Assembly: GCF_002025705.1 (NCBI RefSeq)
Contig: NZ_CP018846.1
Location: 673,501 to 737,500 of the forward strand
Source of the DNA: Pseudomonas putida
GTDB lineage: Bacteria > Pseudomonadota > Gammaproteobacteria > Pseudomonadales > Pseudomonadaceae
Length of the DNA: 64,000 nt
Direction: 5' to 3'
The notes beneath the pieces were generated by a model. That model ran no database searches, was not told where the DNA came from, and saw nothing but the letters and a program-made list of their open reading frames with translations. The stretch's first letter is position 1, and each line of letters begins with the position of its first letter. Shown piece after piece: positions 13,018 through 25,165 of this stretch. The position numbers and the translations under genes are program-made.

Positions 13018-13131
13018 TGGAATTTATCAGGGGTATAAGGGTGATTGGTGTTCAGCAAAGGCCGGGTCTGTTATCATCCCCAGCCTTTGTTGATACCTGT
13101 TCGCATTATTTGCGCTGAAGCGGCCAATGCC

Positions 13132-14043
13132 ATGATTAGACAACGCACCCTGAAGAATACCATCCGTGCCACGGGCGTCGGCCTGCACTCCGGGGAGAAG
13201 GTCTACCTGACCCTCAAGCCTGCGCCTGTCGACACCGGCATCGTCTTCCGTCGCGCCGACCTTGACCCTGTGGTCGAGATCCCGGCGCGTGCGGCCAATG
13301 TGGGTGAGACCACCATGTCCACCACGCTGGTCAACGGTGACGTCAAGGTCGATACGGTCGAGCACCTGCTCTCCGCCATGGCGGGCCTGGGCATCGATAA
13401 CGCCTACGTCGAGCTCTCCGCCTCGGAAGTGCCGATCATGGATGGCAGCGCCGGTCCCTTCGTATTCCTGATTCAGTCTGCCGGCCTGGAAGAGCAGGAC
13501 GCAGCCAAGAAGTTCATCCGCATCCTGCGCGAAGTGACAGTGGTGGAGGGCGACAAGAGCGCCACCTTCCTGCCATTCGACGGGTTCAAGGTGAGCTTCG
13601 AGATCGACTTCGATCACCCGGTCCTCAAGGGCCAGACCCAGAGTGCGGTCGTCGACTTCTCCAGCACCTCGTTCGTGAAAGAAGTCAGCCGCGCCCGTAC
13701 CTTCGGCTTCATGCGTGACATCGAGTACCTGCGCAAGCACAACCTTGCGTTGGGCGGCAGTGTCGAGAACGCCATCGTGGTCGACGAGACTGGTGTGCTC
13801 AACGAAGACGGCCTTCGTTCCGATGACGAATTCGTCAAGCACAAGATCCTCGATGCCATTGGCGACCTCTATCTGCTGGGCAACAGCCTGATCGGCGAGT
13901 TCAAGGGCTACAAGTCCGGCCACGCGCTGAACAACCAGCTGCTGCGAAAGCTCATCGAAGAAACCGATGCCTGGGAAGTGGTCACTTTCGAAGATGCCAG
14001 CACGGCACCGATCTCGTACATGCGCCCTGTTGCGGCCGTGTAA
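13132..14043 (+). CDS. lpxC: UDP-3-O-acyl-N-acetylglucosamine deacetylase LpxC
   Basis: Zn2+ deacetylase that commits UDP-acyl-GlcNAc to lipid A synthesis. It has 303 residues. The zinc ligands H78 (in [10 protein letters not shown]), H237 and D241 (in HKILDAIGD) fall at the usual positions for this family. The ATG at 13132 gives the family N-terminus [11 protein letters not shown]; a longer frame from 13045 has no homologous extension. It lies 114 bp after ftsZ, so it may have its own promoter there, although no clean -35/-10 pair was found. A hairpin terminator follows directly. Confidence 0.97.
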   Translation: MIRQRTLKNTIRATGVGLHSGEKVYLTLKPAPVDTGIVFRRADLDPVVEIPARAANVGETTMSTTLVNGDVKVDTVEHLLSAMAGLGIDNAYVELSASEVPIMDGSAGPFVFLIQSAGLEEQDAAKKFIRILREVTVVEGDKSATFLPFDGFKVSFEIDFDHPVLKGQTQSAVVDFSSTSFVKEVSRARTFGFMRDIEYLRKHNLALGGSVENAIVVDETGVLNEDGLRSDDEFVKHKILDAIGDLYLLGNSLIGEFKGYKSGHALNNQLLRKLIEETDAWEVVTFEDASTAPISYMRPVAAV

Positions 14044-14068
14044 GTTCGAACACTCTCTAGTTCATTGA

Positions 14069-14092
14069 GGCCACCTTCGGGTGGCCTTTTTT
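14069..14092 (+). terminator. Rho-independent terminator after lpxC
   Basis: A perfect 7 bp stem (GGCCACC / GGTGGCC) with a TTCG tetraloop is followed by six T residues. It ends the dcw cluster transcript and sits between convergent lpxC and dciA. The T run is on the + strand only, so it mainly serves lpxC. Confidence 0.88.
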
Positions 14093-14095
14093 ATT

Positions 14096-14557
14096 TCAGG
14101 GCTTTTCTTTGTTTTGCGCGTGGCTGGCCAGCCGTTCCAGGGCAGCACGCAGCTTGGGGTCGGCGATGCCTTCAGCGGAATCGCGGATGCTCTCGGCGGC
14201 GTAGTTCGACAGTTCGGTCGTATTAGTCCCGCGTTTGGCCGGCACCAGAGGCGGCTGCACCTTGTAGAGAATACGTTGCAGATTGCCAAATGCTTCCAGG
14301 GCCTGCAGCTGGCGCTGCAAGCGCTTCTGCTGGTAGCGCAGGCGGGTGGCCCAGTGGCCGTCGGTGACCACCAGCAGCAGCGTGCCATCGCGCCACGAGG
14401 CCACATGGCAATGCTCGCGGGCAGCCGGTTGCAGCTGGCTTTCCAGCAGGCGCTGCAGGTGCGCCAGGCGTTCGGCCTGGTTCAGCAGCAGGCGCAGCGG
14501 GCGATTCTGGCGCAGCAGGGTGGCGGGCGGCTGGGCGGGGGAAGGTTTGAAGGCCAT
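14096..14557 (-). CDS. dciA: DUF721 / DciA-family helicase operator protein
   Basis: DciA interacts with replicative helicase DnaB in bacteria that lack DnaC and helps load it at the origin. The protein has about 153 residues: an N-terminal KH-like DUF721 domain with the pattern LRLLLNQAERLAHLQRLLES and a WRDGTLLLVVTDGHWATRLRY core, then a charged C-terminal tail. Two starts compete: ATG at 14557 (MAFKPSP, used here because it matches the usual family N-terminus) and ATG at 14569. Neither has a clear ribosome site. The gene is convergent with lpxC. Confidence 0.82.
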   Translation of the reverse strand: MAFKPSPAQPPATLLRQNRPLRLLLNQAERLAHLQRLLESQLQPAAREHCHVASWRDGTLLLVVTDGHWATRLRYQQKRLQRQLQALEAFGNLQRILYKVQPPLVPAKRGTNTTELSNYAAESIRDSAEGIADPKLRAALERLASHAQNKEKP

Positions 14558-14946
14558 GGCGGTTTGCATGAAGTCACAAGATGGGCAGTCTAACACCTCT
14601 GCTGCCTGCGCTGGCCTCTTCGCGGGCAAGCCTCCTCCCACAGGAAAACGCTGCCCTCAAGACGGTGAAGATCCTGTGGGAGCGGGCCTGCGCGCGAAGA
14701 GGCCGGTACAGGCAATACAAAATACGAGCCATTCTCGATACCTTTCATCCTCCTCTGGGTTGAACTCAGGGAAAATGCCCCTATCTTAGAAAAGCCCCCG
14801 CCTAAGCGCTGTGCCAGCATCGTGGCAATCGACCACTTTCCTCACCATCGTTTCCGGGTAGAATGCTCGTTCGCATGCGGCCTCAGGGCTGCACGGGCGA
14901 CTCATGGGGCCGCCCTCCATCCCTACGTGTGGAAGATCCTGCCGAT
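14558..14946. other. Intergenic region between dciA and secA
   Basis: This 389 bp divergent intergenic region holds a REP pair in its first third and the secA upstream region in the rest. No SecM-like leader peptide was recognised; pseudomonads are not known to carry one. The segment at about 14750-14850 is locally AT-richer and is the likely place for a secA promoter, but no convincing -35/-10 pair was assigned. Confidence 0.5.
14600..14713. repeat. REP doublet (REPIN), GGCCTCTTCGCG type
   Basis: Two inverted REP copies lie about 30 bp apart. The left arm contains GGCCTCTTCGCGGGCAAGCC and the right arm has the mirrored GTGGGAGCGGGCCTGCG and CGCGAAGAGGCCGG. The pairing is imperfect (GGGCAAGCCTCC against GGAGCGGGCCTGCGC), so this is a somewhat decayed member of the class. 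Confidence 0.85.
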
Positions 14947-17682
<2,736 letters not shown>

Positions 17683-17711
17683 CCTGACCCAATTGATGTA
17701 ACGTGACAAAC

Positions 17712-17817
17712 CGGGGGCCGCTTTGCGGCCCTTTCGCGACCCAAGGCCGCTCCCACAGGAATCGCAGTAATCCTGTAGGAGCGGCCTTGTGTCGCGATGG
17801 GGCGCGAAGCGGCCCTG
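17712..17817. repeat. REP doublet (REPIN), GGGCCGCTTTGCGGCCC type
   Basis: Inverted pair between secA and argJ. The left arm runs from GGGGGCCGCTTTGCGGCCC through CGCGACCCAAGGCCGCTCC, and the right arm mirrors it from GTAGGAGCGGCCTTG to GCGAAGCGGCCC. The arms differ at a few bases (CGCGACCCA against TGTGTCGCG). The argJ ribosome site begins shortly after it. Confidence 0.88.
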
Positions 17818-17855
17818 CTTTTTGCAATCAACCGAATTTTTCTAGGAGCGCTCTA

Positions 17856-19073
17856 ATGGCTGTTGGTCTTGGTCCTTTGCCCACCCTGCACCCGGTTCCG
17901 GGTTTTGAACTCGGCATCGCTTCTGCCGGCATCAAGCGCCCCGGGCGCAAGGATGTGGTGGTCATGCGCTGCGCCGAAGGCTCCAGCGTGGCTGGCGTGT
18001 TCACCCTCAACGCCTTCTGCGCTGCGCCGGTGATCCTGTCCAAGCAGCGCGTGCAGGGCACCGTGCGCTACCTGCTGACCAACACCGGCAATGCCAACGC
18101 CGGTACCGGGGCGCCAGGCCTGGCTGCAGCCGAACGTACCTGCGCCAAGCTGGCCGAACTGACCGGCGTGCCGGCCGAGTCGGTGCTGCCGTTCTCCACG
18201 GGTGTGATCGGTGAGCCACTGCCGGTCGAGAAAATCGAAGGCGCGCTGCAGGCCGCACTGGACAACCTGTCGGAAAACCACTGGGCTGAAGCCGCCACCG
18301 GCATCATGACCACCGACACCCTGCCAAAAGGCGCCAGCCGCCAGTTCCAGCACGATGGCGTGACCGTCACCGTGACCGGTATCAGCAAAGGTGCCGGCAT
18401 GATTCGGCCGAACATGGCCACCATGCTCGGCTACATCGCCACCGACGCCAAGGTCGCCCCAGCGGTGCTCAAGGACCTGATGCTCGACGGCGCCAACAAG
18501 TCGTTCAACCGTATCACCATCGACGGCGACACCTCGACCAACGACTGCTGCATGCTGATCGCCACCGGCAAGGCCAACCTGCCGGAAGTGACCGAAGCCA
18601 GTGGTGCGCTGTTCGAAGCGCTGAAGAAGGCCGTGTTCGAAGTGTGCATGGAAGTGGCCCAGGCCATCGTCCGTGACGGCGAAGGTGCCACCAAGTTCGT
18701 CACCGTGCAGGTCAACGGTGGTGGCAACCACCAGGAGTGCCTGGATGTCGGTTACGCCGTGGCCCATTCGCCGCTGATCAAGACCGCGCTGTTCGCTTCC
18801 GACCCGAACTGGGGCCGCATTCTGGCGGCCGTGGGCCGTGCTGGCGTGCCGGAGCTGGATGTCAGCCTGATCGACGTGTACCTGGACAGCGTGTGCATCG
18901 CCAGCCAGGGCGGCCGCAGCCCTAACTACACCGAAGCGCAGGGTTCGGCAGTGATGGCGCAGGAAGAGATCACCATTCGTATCGAGCTTGGCCGTGGCCA
19001 GTGCAGCGAAACCATCTGGACCACCGACCTGTCCCACGAATACGTGAAGATCAACGCCGAATACCGCACTTGA
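17856..19073 (+). CDS. argJ: Bifunctional ornithine acetyltransferase / N-acetylglutamate synthase ArgJ
   Basis: Transfers the acetyl group from N-acetylornithine to glutamate, recycling it in arginine synthesis. It has 405 residues. The precursor self-cleaves before the nucleophilic Thr in the ATML motif; here it is MATML with T189. The N-terminal [13 protein letters not shown] stretch and C-terminal [15 protein letters not shown] are typical. The start is ATG 17856 with TAGGAGCG upstream; a longer frame back to 17703 runs through the REP repeat and is not credible. Whether this enzyme is mono- or bifunctional cannot be told from sequence alone. Confidence 0.96.
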   Translation: MAVGLGPLPTLHPVPGFELGIASAGIKRPGRKDVVVMRCAEGSSVAGVFTLNAFCAAPVILSKQRVQGTVRYLLTNTGNANAGTGAPGLAAAERTCAKLAELTGVPAESVLPFSTGVIGEPLPVEKIEGALQAALDNLSENHWAEAATGIMTTDTLPKGASRQFQHDGVTVTVTGISKGAGMIRPNMATMLGYIATDAKVAPAVLKDLMLDGANKSFNRITIDGDTSTNDCCMLIATGKANLPEVTEASGALFEALKKAVFEVCMEVAQAIVRDGEGATKFVTVQVNGGGNHQECLDVGYAVAHSPLIKTALFASDPNWGRILAAVGRAGVPELDVSLIDVYLDSVCIASQGGRSPNYTEAQGSAVMAQEEITIRIELGRGQCSETIWTTDLSHEYVKINAEYRT

Positions 19074-19080
19074 TTTAAAC

Positions 19081-19171
19081 GGGGGCCGCTTTGCGGCCCT
19101 TTCGCGACACGAGGCAGCGCGATCTCCTGTAGGAGCGGCCTCGTGTCGCGAAAGGGCTGCAGAGCAGCCCC
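19081..19171. repeat. REP doublet (REPIN), GGGCCGCTTTGCGGCCC type
   Basis: Compact inverted pair directly after argJ. The arms match well: GGGCCGCTTTGCGGCCCTTTC / GTGTCGCGAAAGGGCTGC with the conserved GTAGGAGCGGCCT core on the right. The left core has decayed (GAGGCAGCGCGA instead of AAGGCCGCTCCTAC). Confidence 0.85.
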
Positions 19172-19197
19172 AGAATCCAGACACATGGAGCCGAACC

Positions 19198-19830
19198 ATG
19201 AGCTATCAACTGATCATCGGCGACAAGCTGTATTCCTCCTGGTCACTGCGTGGCGCCCTGGCCCTTGAGCTGGCTGGCGTGCCTTACGAAGAAACGCTGA
19301 TCAGCTTGAACCAGCCCGACACCCGCAAGCGCATCCTCGCATTCTCCTCCACCGGCAAGGTGCCGCTGCTCAAGACCGAGCACGGGGTGATCGCCGATTC
19401 CCTGGCCATCGCCGAATACCTCAACGAACGCCACCCCGAGGCCCAGCTGTGGCCGGCCGACATGGCCGCCCGTGCCCACGCCCGTTCGGCCTGCGCGCAG
19501 ATGCACAGTGGCTTCTTCGCCCTGCGCGGAGCCATGCCGTTCGACCTGTCCCGTGACCAGGCGCTGGAAAACATGCCTTTGGAAGTGCAGGTGGACATCG
19601 ACCGCATCGTCGCGTTGTGGTCCGAGTGCCGCCTGCTGGCCAAGGACTCTGGCCCGTTCCTGTTCGGCAAGCCGACCCTGGCCGATGCCTTCTTCGCCCC
19701 GGTGGCGGTGCGCCTGCGTACCTACCGCGTGGAAGTGCCCGCAGAGGCTGCCACCTATATCGAAACCATTTACCAGTGGCCGGCCTTCAAGGCCTGGCAG
19801 CAAGCTGGCCTGGCGGAGCGTGAAGGTTGA
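19198..19830 (+). CDS. Glutathione S-transferase family protein
   Basis: Predicted cytoplasmic glutathione transferase of 210 residues. The N-terminal thioredoxin-fold domain starts YQLIIGDKLYSSWSLRGAL; the SSWS stretch is where the catalytic Ser/Cys of zeta- and related bacterial classes lies. The STGKVPLLKTEHGVIADSLAIAEYL segment supplies the cis-Pro and the glutathione gamma-Glu contact (DSLAI). The C-terminal half is the usual all-helical domain. The substrate is unknown. Its TGA overlaps the TTG start of the Nudix gene, so the two are probably cotranslated. Confidence 0.88.
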   Translation: MSYQLIIGDKLYSSWSLRGALALELAGVPYEETLISLNQPDTRKRILAFSSTGKVPLLKTEHGVIADSLAIAEYLNERHPEAQLWPADMAARAHARSACAQMHSGFFALRGAMPFDLSRDQALENMPLEVQVDIDRIVALWSECRLLAKDSGPFLFGKPTLADAFFAPVAVRLRTYRVEVPAEAATYIETIYQWPAFKAWQQAGLAEREG

Positions 19831-20771
19831 AACGGATTCATGTTGTAGCCGCGGTGATCCGCGGTGGTGACGGGCGCATTCTGATTGCCCGCCGCGCCGA
19901 TACCCAGCACCAGGGTGGCCTTTGGGAATTCCCTGGTGGCAAGGTGGAAGAGGGCGAAGGCGTTGAAGCGGCACTGGCCCGTGAGCTGCGCGAAGAGCTG
20001 GGTATTGAAGTGACCGCTTCACGCGCACTGATCAAGGTCAGCCACGACTACCCGGACAAGCAGGTGCTGCTGGACGTTCGCGAGGTCGATGCGTTCACCG
20101 GTGAGCCCCATGGTGCCGAAGGCCAGCCACTGGCCTGGGTAGCGCCGCGCGACCTGGCGCAATACGAGTTCCCTGAGGCCAACAAGCCGATCGTCGCGGC
20201 TGCGCGCTTGCCGGATCAGTACCTGATCACCCCGGATGGCCTGGAAGTGCCAGAGATGCTCAAGGGTATCCAGAAGGCCGTGGCCAAGGGTATTCGCCTG
20301 ATCCAGCTGCGCGCCCCGGACATGTACGACCCCAAGTATCGCGATGTTGCGGTGGACGCGGTCGGGCTGTGCGCGGGCAAGGCGCAACTCATGCTCAAGG
20401 GGCCGTTGGAATGGCTGGGGGACTTCCCCTCTGCCGGTTGGCACCTTACTGCCGCGCAGCTGCGCAAATATGCAGCCAAAGGCCGCCCGTTCCCCAAGGA
20501 GCGCTGGCTGGCAGCGTCGTGCCACAGTGCCGAAGAGTTGGCCTTGGCCGAGCAGATGGGCGTGGATTTTGTCACCCTGTCGCCGGTGCAAGCGACCCAG
20601 ACCCATCCCGAGGCGGTGCCGCTGGGGTGGGATGAGGCGCAGCGGCTGATCGCGGGCTTTACTCAACCGGTGTTCCTGTTGGGTGGCGTGGGGCCGGGTG
20701 AGCGGGAGAAGGCCTGGGAGGCCGGTGCCCAAGGTGTTGCCGGGATACGCGCGTTCTGGCCTGAGGCCTGA
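19827..20771 (+). CDS. Nudix (MutT) hydrolase fused to a ThiE/TenI-like domain
   Basis: A 314-residue fusion. The N-terminal Nudix box GX5EX7REUXEEXGU is complete at residues 38-60, consistent with MutT-type hydrolysis of oxidised dGTP. The C-terminal half has a thiamine-phosphate-synthase-like barrel with IQLRAPDM, GWHLTAAQL and LSPVQATQTHP segments, but ThiE's usual pyrophosphate-binding residues are not obvious, so it looks more like TenI. The start is a TTG overlapping the upstream stop (TTGA). This fusion is known in pseudomonads and the job of the second domain is not settled. Confidence 0.88.
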   Translation: MKRIHVVAAVIRGGDGRILIARRADTQHQGGLWEFPGGKVEEGEGVEAALARELREELGIEVTASRALIKVSHDYPDKQVLLDVREVDAFTGEPHGAEGQPLAWVAPRDLAQYEFPEANKPIVAAARLPDQYLITPDGLEVPEMLKGIQKAVAKGIRLIQLRAPDMYDPKYRDVAVDAVGLCAGKAQLMLKGPLEWLGDFPSAGWHLTAAQLRKYAAKGRPFPKERWLAASCHSAEELALAEQMGVDFVTLSPVQATQTHPEAVPLGWDEAQRLIAGFTQPVFLLGGVGPGEREKAWEAGAQGVAGIRAFWPEA

Positions 20772-20776
20772 GTAGT

Positions 20777-20909
20777 TGGGGCCGCTTTGCGGCCCTTTCC
20801 GACCGGTCCGGCGCCCCGGCAAGGCCGCTCCTAAAAGGGATCGCGGTCTCCTGTAGGAGCGGCCTGCCGGGGCGCCGGACCGGTCGGAAAGGGCTGCAAA
20901 GCAGCCCCG
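20777..20909. repeat. REP doublet with extended locus-specific arms
   Basis: Inverted pair between convergent genes. Outer ends are GGGCCGCTTTGCGGCCC-type and the inner cores are GGCCGCTCCT / GTAGGAGCGGCC. Where other copies have CGCGACACA, both arms here carry an about 22 bp block containing CCGACCGGTCCGGCGCCCCG and its complement, which greatly lengthens the hairpin. Confidence 0.88.
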
Positions 20910-20915
20910 GCAATA

Positions 20916-21482
20916 TCAGCCTTCAGGTTTGAGTGCAGGCTGCCACAAGACCTCCGCAACCCCCTGTCGCCGCCCGATAATCCGTGCCGCCACAAACAGC
21001 AGATCCGACAGCCGGTTGATATACGCCAACCCGACCCCCTCCAGCGGCTCCAGCGCATTCAACTGCTGGCAGCGCCGCTCCGCACTGCGCGCCAGGCTAC
21101 GGCACACATGGGCCTGTGCCACCAGCGCCGAGCCACTGGGCAGGATGAAGTTCTTCAGCGGCCCCAGCTCTTCGTTCCACACATCGATCGCCCCTTCCAG
21201 TCGCTCCACTTCGGCCTGGTTCAAGGCCTGATAGCTGGGCATCGCCAACTCGCCACCCAGGTCGAACAAACGATGCTGGCAAGGTGCGAGAACGTTGCTC
21301 ACTTCATCCAGCCCCAGCTCGGCCAGGCCGGCCAGCAACAGCCCGAGCTGGCTGTTGAGGCTGTCCACTTCACCGATCGCTTCGACCCGCGGGTGGTCCT
21401 TGGGCACCCGCCGTCCGTCGCCCAGGCCGGTTTCGCCCTTGTCGCCAGTGCGGGTGTAGATCTTCGACAGGCGATAGCCCAT
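20916..21482 (-). CDS. PduO-type cob(I)alamin adenosyltransferase
   Basis: Transfers the adenosyl group of ATP to cob(I)alamin to make coenzyme B12. It has 188 residues. The ATP-binding N-terminal motif YTRTGDKGETGLGDG, the ERLEGAIDVW helix, and the conserved SLARSAERRC and YINRLSDLLFVAAR motifs define the PduO family rather than the unrelated CobA/CobO type. The ATG comes one base after the stop of the upstream sensor kinase, so the two are almost certainly cotranscribed and translationally coupled. Confidence 0.93.
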   Translation of the reverse strand: MGYRLSKIYTRTGDKGETGLGDGRRVPKDHPRVEAIGEVDSLNSQLGLLLAGLAELGLDEVSNVLAPCQHRLFDLGGELAMPSYQALNQAEVERLEGAIDVWNEELGPLKNFILPSGSALVAQAHVCRSLARSAERRCQQLNALEPLEGVGLAYINRLSDLLFVAARIIGRRQGVAEVLWQPALKPEG

Positions 21483-21483
21483 G

Positions 21484-23514
21484 TCATGCCTCCGTGTGGG
21501 TTGCCAGCGCCGCTGGCGGCTGGCCGAGGGGCAGGCGCAGGGTGAAGCAGGTGCCCTGGCCGGGCGTGGACTGCACTTCCATCTGCCCCTTGTGGTTGTT
21601 GGTGATGATGAAGTACGAAACCGACAGCCCGAGCCCGGTGCCCTGGCCGATTTCCTTGGTGGTGAAGAACGGCTCGAAGGTGCGTTTGCGCACGGTTTCG
21701 GGCATGCCGACGCCGTTGTCCTCGACCTGGATCTCGGCCCAGGGTGGGTTGAGCCTGGTGCGCAAGGTGATACGCCCAGGTTCGCTCGGCTGCGGGCGCT
21801 GGTGAATGGCCTGGGCGGCGTTTTTCAGCAGGTTCAGCAGTACCTGCTCCAGTTCGTTGGCAGTGCAGGGCACCGGGCCCAGATTGGGGTCGAACTGGCG
21901 GACGATGGCCTGGCCCTTGAAGTCGAAGCCGATGGTCAGGTCGAAGTCGTTGCTGGCGATTTCCACGGCCTGGTCGATCAGCGCCGGCAGCTCGCACGGC
22001 GCCAGCTGGCGGTTGCTGCGGCGGCTGAAGCTGAGCATGTGGGTGACGATCTTCGCCGCACGTGCGCCGGCCTGCTGAATGCCGTCGAGCAGTTGCGGCA
22101 CTTCGCGGTTCTCCAGGTAGCGGTTGACGCTGGGCAGGTCGATGCCCAGTTCGCCGGCCTGTTCCTGGTTGCGCGGCAGCTCCGGCGACAGGCGCCGGCG
22201 GATGTTCTGCACGTTGTGCAGGATCGCACCCAGCGGGTTGTTGATTTCGTGGGCCATGCCGGCCGCCAGGCCACCGACCGAGAGCATCTTCTCCGACTGC
22301 ACCATCATCTCTTCCAGCGACAGGCGCTGGGTGATGTCGTCGATACGGATGACCACGCCGCGGCCGCCACCGCCCATCAGCGGGTAAAAGGTCAGGGCGT
22401 AGTGGCGCAGGTCCTCGTCCTTGGGCCAGGTGACCCGCTCGATCTTTGCCACCCGGTGCTTTTCGACGCTTTCCTTGAGCTGCGGGAGGAACGGCTTGAG
22501 CGGCTCGAAGGCGATGAAAATCGGCTGGTTCAGCGCTTCGTCCAGCGGTGTGCCGGAGAGCACCGTGGCCTCATGGTTCCATTGGGTGACGTAGAGCTGT
22601 TCATCGAGGGCGATCAGTGCCGAGGGCATGGAGTCGATGATGCTGTTGAGGTAGTTCTGGAAACCGGTGAGCTTCTTTTCGATCTTGCTGCGCACCTGGA
22701 CTTCCAGCTCCAGCTTGCGGTTGGTGTGGCGGGTTTCTTCGGCCAGGCCCTGGGCCTGGTCGTAGGCCATCTGGAATTCGTCGCGGGCGCGCTTGAGCTG
22801 GTGCTCGCGGGCTTCGATGCGCGAAAGCATGGTGTTGAAGGCTTCGGCGAGGCTGCCGATCTCGTCGTCGTTGCCACGGGTGGCGCGCAAGGCATAGCTT
22901 TCCTCGCGGGTGACCTGGCGGCTGAGTTCTTCGAGCTGGTTGATCGGCTGGGTGATCAAGCGCTTGATCTGCCGGGCGATGACCATCCACAGCAGGATGC
23001 TGAACACCAGGATCGCCAGGCTGGCGCTGAGCGTACCGGTGTAGAACGCCGTGGGCAGTTCGCTGCTGGCCACCAGCAGCAGATGCGCCGGTGGGCTGGC
23101 ATCGCGGGGGATGCGGATCAGCTGGGTGCTGCGAAACTCCATCAAGCGCCAGCCATCGATGTTGCGGTAGCGCTTGGGTAGTGCCAATGGCTCGCCGTGC
23201 TGCAGCTGGGCCAGCATGCTGCCGTCGCCGCCATAGATGGCGGCGGCGCGCAGCGGGGTATAGCTGTCCAGCTCCTTGAGCAGGGCGGTGGCTGTCTCGG
23301 TCGAATCGCCGGCACGGGCCGACAGTTGCGGGTTGGCCACCAGCTTGCCGATGGTCTGCAACGCCTGCGGCGCCATGCTCTCCTGGGTGATCCAGTAGGC
23401 GGCGCTGATGAAGGTCAGGTTGGCCACCAGCAGGATGGTCACCAGCAGTACCAGCAGGGCCGCCAGCAGTTTTTGCCCGACCGGGAGGTTTTCCAGGCGT
23501 TGGCGCAGGCTCAT
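21484..23514 (-). CDS. Membrane sensor histidine kinase (orphan, NtrB-like core)
   Basis: A 676-residue sensor kinase. It has a membrane helix at about residues 15-37, a periplasmic domain of roughly 120 residues, a second helix (SLAILVFSILLWMVIARQ), a HAMP linker, a coiled coil, a PAS-like domain (NSIIDSMPSALIALDEQ), the phosphoacceptor motif AAGMAHEINNPLGAIL, and an ATPase domain with the N box NLLKNAAQAI and G boxes VEDNGVGMP and GTGLGLSVS. No response regulator is adjacent. Position and architecture match P. aeruginosa PA4398, recalled as affecting swarming and biofilm. It is upstream of the adenosyltransferase. Confidence 0.9.
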   Translation of the reverse strand: MSLRQRLENLPVGQKLLAALLVLLVTILLVANLTFISAAYWITQESMAPQALQTIGKLVANPQLSARAGDSTETATALLKELDSYTPLRAAAIYGGDGSMLAQLQHGEPLALPKRYRNIDGWRLMEFRSTQLIRIPRDASPPAHLLLVASSELPTAFYTGTLSASLAILVFSILLWMVIARQIKRLITQPINQLEELSRQVTREESYALRATRGNDDEIGSLAEAFNTMLSRIEAREHQLKRARDEFQMAYDQAQGLAEETRHTNRKLELEVQVRSKIEKKLTGFQNYLNSIIDSMPSALIALDEQLYVTQWNHEATVLSGTPLDEALNQPIFIAFEPLKPFLPQLKESVEKHRVAKIERVTWPKDEDLRHYALTFYPLMGGGGRGVVIRIDDITQRLSLEEMMVQSEKMLSVGGLAAGMAHEINNPLGAILHNVQNIRRRLSPELPRNQEQAGELGIDLPSVNRYLENREVPQLLDGIQQAGARAAKIVTHMLSFSRRSNRQLAPCELPALIDQAVEIASNDFDLTIGFDFKGQAIVRQFDPNLGPVPCTANELEQVLLNLLKNAAQAIHQRPQPSEPGRITLRTRLNPPWAEIQVEDNGVGMPETVRKRTFEPFFTTKEIGQGTGLGLSVSYFIITNNHKGQMEVQSTPGQGTCFTLRLPLGQPPAALATHTEA

Positions 23515-23544
23515 GGGTAAGGCAATGTCCGTATTGGGTTGACG

Positions 23545-24549
<1,005 letters not shown>

Positions 24550-24564
24550 TTATGGAGAATACCC

Positions 24565-25050
24565 ATGCCTTCGTTCGACGTGGTATCGGAACTGGACAAG
24601 CACGAAGTGCAGAACGCGGTCGACAATGCCATCAAGGACCTCGACCGCCGCTATGACCTCAAGGGCAAAGGCAGCTTCGAGTTCAAGGACAAGGAGCAGA
24701 CCGTGGTGCTGACCGCCGAGGAAGAGTTCCAGCTCGAAGCCATGCTGGAAATCCTGCGCCTGGCGCTGGTCAAGCGCAAGATCGACGTGAAGTGCCTGGA
24801 AACCAAAGACCCGTACGCCTCGGGCAAGGAAAAGAAACAGGAAGCCAAGTTCCGCGAAGGCATCGACAAGGACCTGGCCAAGAAGATCGTCGCCACCATC
24901 AAGGACGGCAAGCTCAAGGTCCAGGCCGCCATCCAGGGCGAGCAGGTACGTGTCACCGGCAAGAAGCGTGACGACCTGCAGGAAGCCATTGCCTTGCTGC
25001 GCACCAAGGAATTTGAAATGCCGCTGCAGTTCAACAACTTCCGCGACTGA
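24565..25050 (+). CDS. yajQ: YajQ-family nucleotide-binding protein
   Basis: Small cytoplasmic protein of 161 residues made of two ferredoxin-like domains. Family members bind c-di-GMP or nucleotides, and in Xanthomonas a homologue acts with a LysR regulator as a c-di-GMP effector. The N-terminus [11 protein letters not shown], the central [19 protein letters not shown] and the C-terminal PLQFNNFRD are diagnostic. GGAGA lies before the ATG. A perfect TATAAT hexamer lies at 24481-24486, but no good -35 accompanies it. It is not linked to a c-di-GMP enzyme here, although bifA is 24 kb away. Confidence 0.95.
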   Translation: MPSFDVVSELDKHEVQNAVDNAIKDLDRRYDLKGKGSFEFKDKEQTVVLTAEEEFQLEAMLEILRLALVKRKIDVKCLETKDPYASGKEKKQEAKFREGIDKDLAKKIVATIKDGKLKVQAAIQGEQVRVTGKKRDDLQEAIALLRTKEFEMPLQFNNFRD

Positions 25051-25165
25051 TCGCAGGGTTGTCCGGAACCCCGATGGCCTAATGATGTCCATGGGGGTTC
25101 ATGGCCGCTGAATAGCTTGCGGCCTGCTTTATTGTGCACGTGCCGTTCGGCATCAGGAGATGAAC

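Noticed and set aside
13018..13131. Promoter for lpxC between ftsZ and lpxC
   Set aside because: TTGATG and TATAAG occur but with a 14 bp spacer, too short for a confident call.
21481..23181. A 566-codon open frame antisense to the sensor kinase
   Set aside because: No domain recognised; composition is that of a shadow frame over a well-identified histidine kinase.
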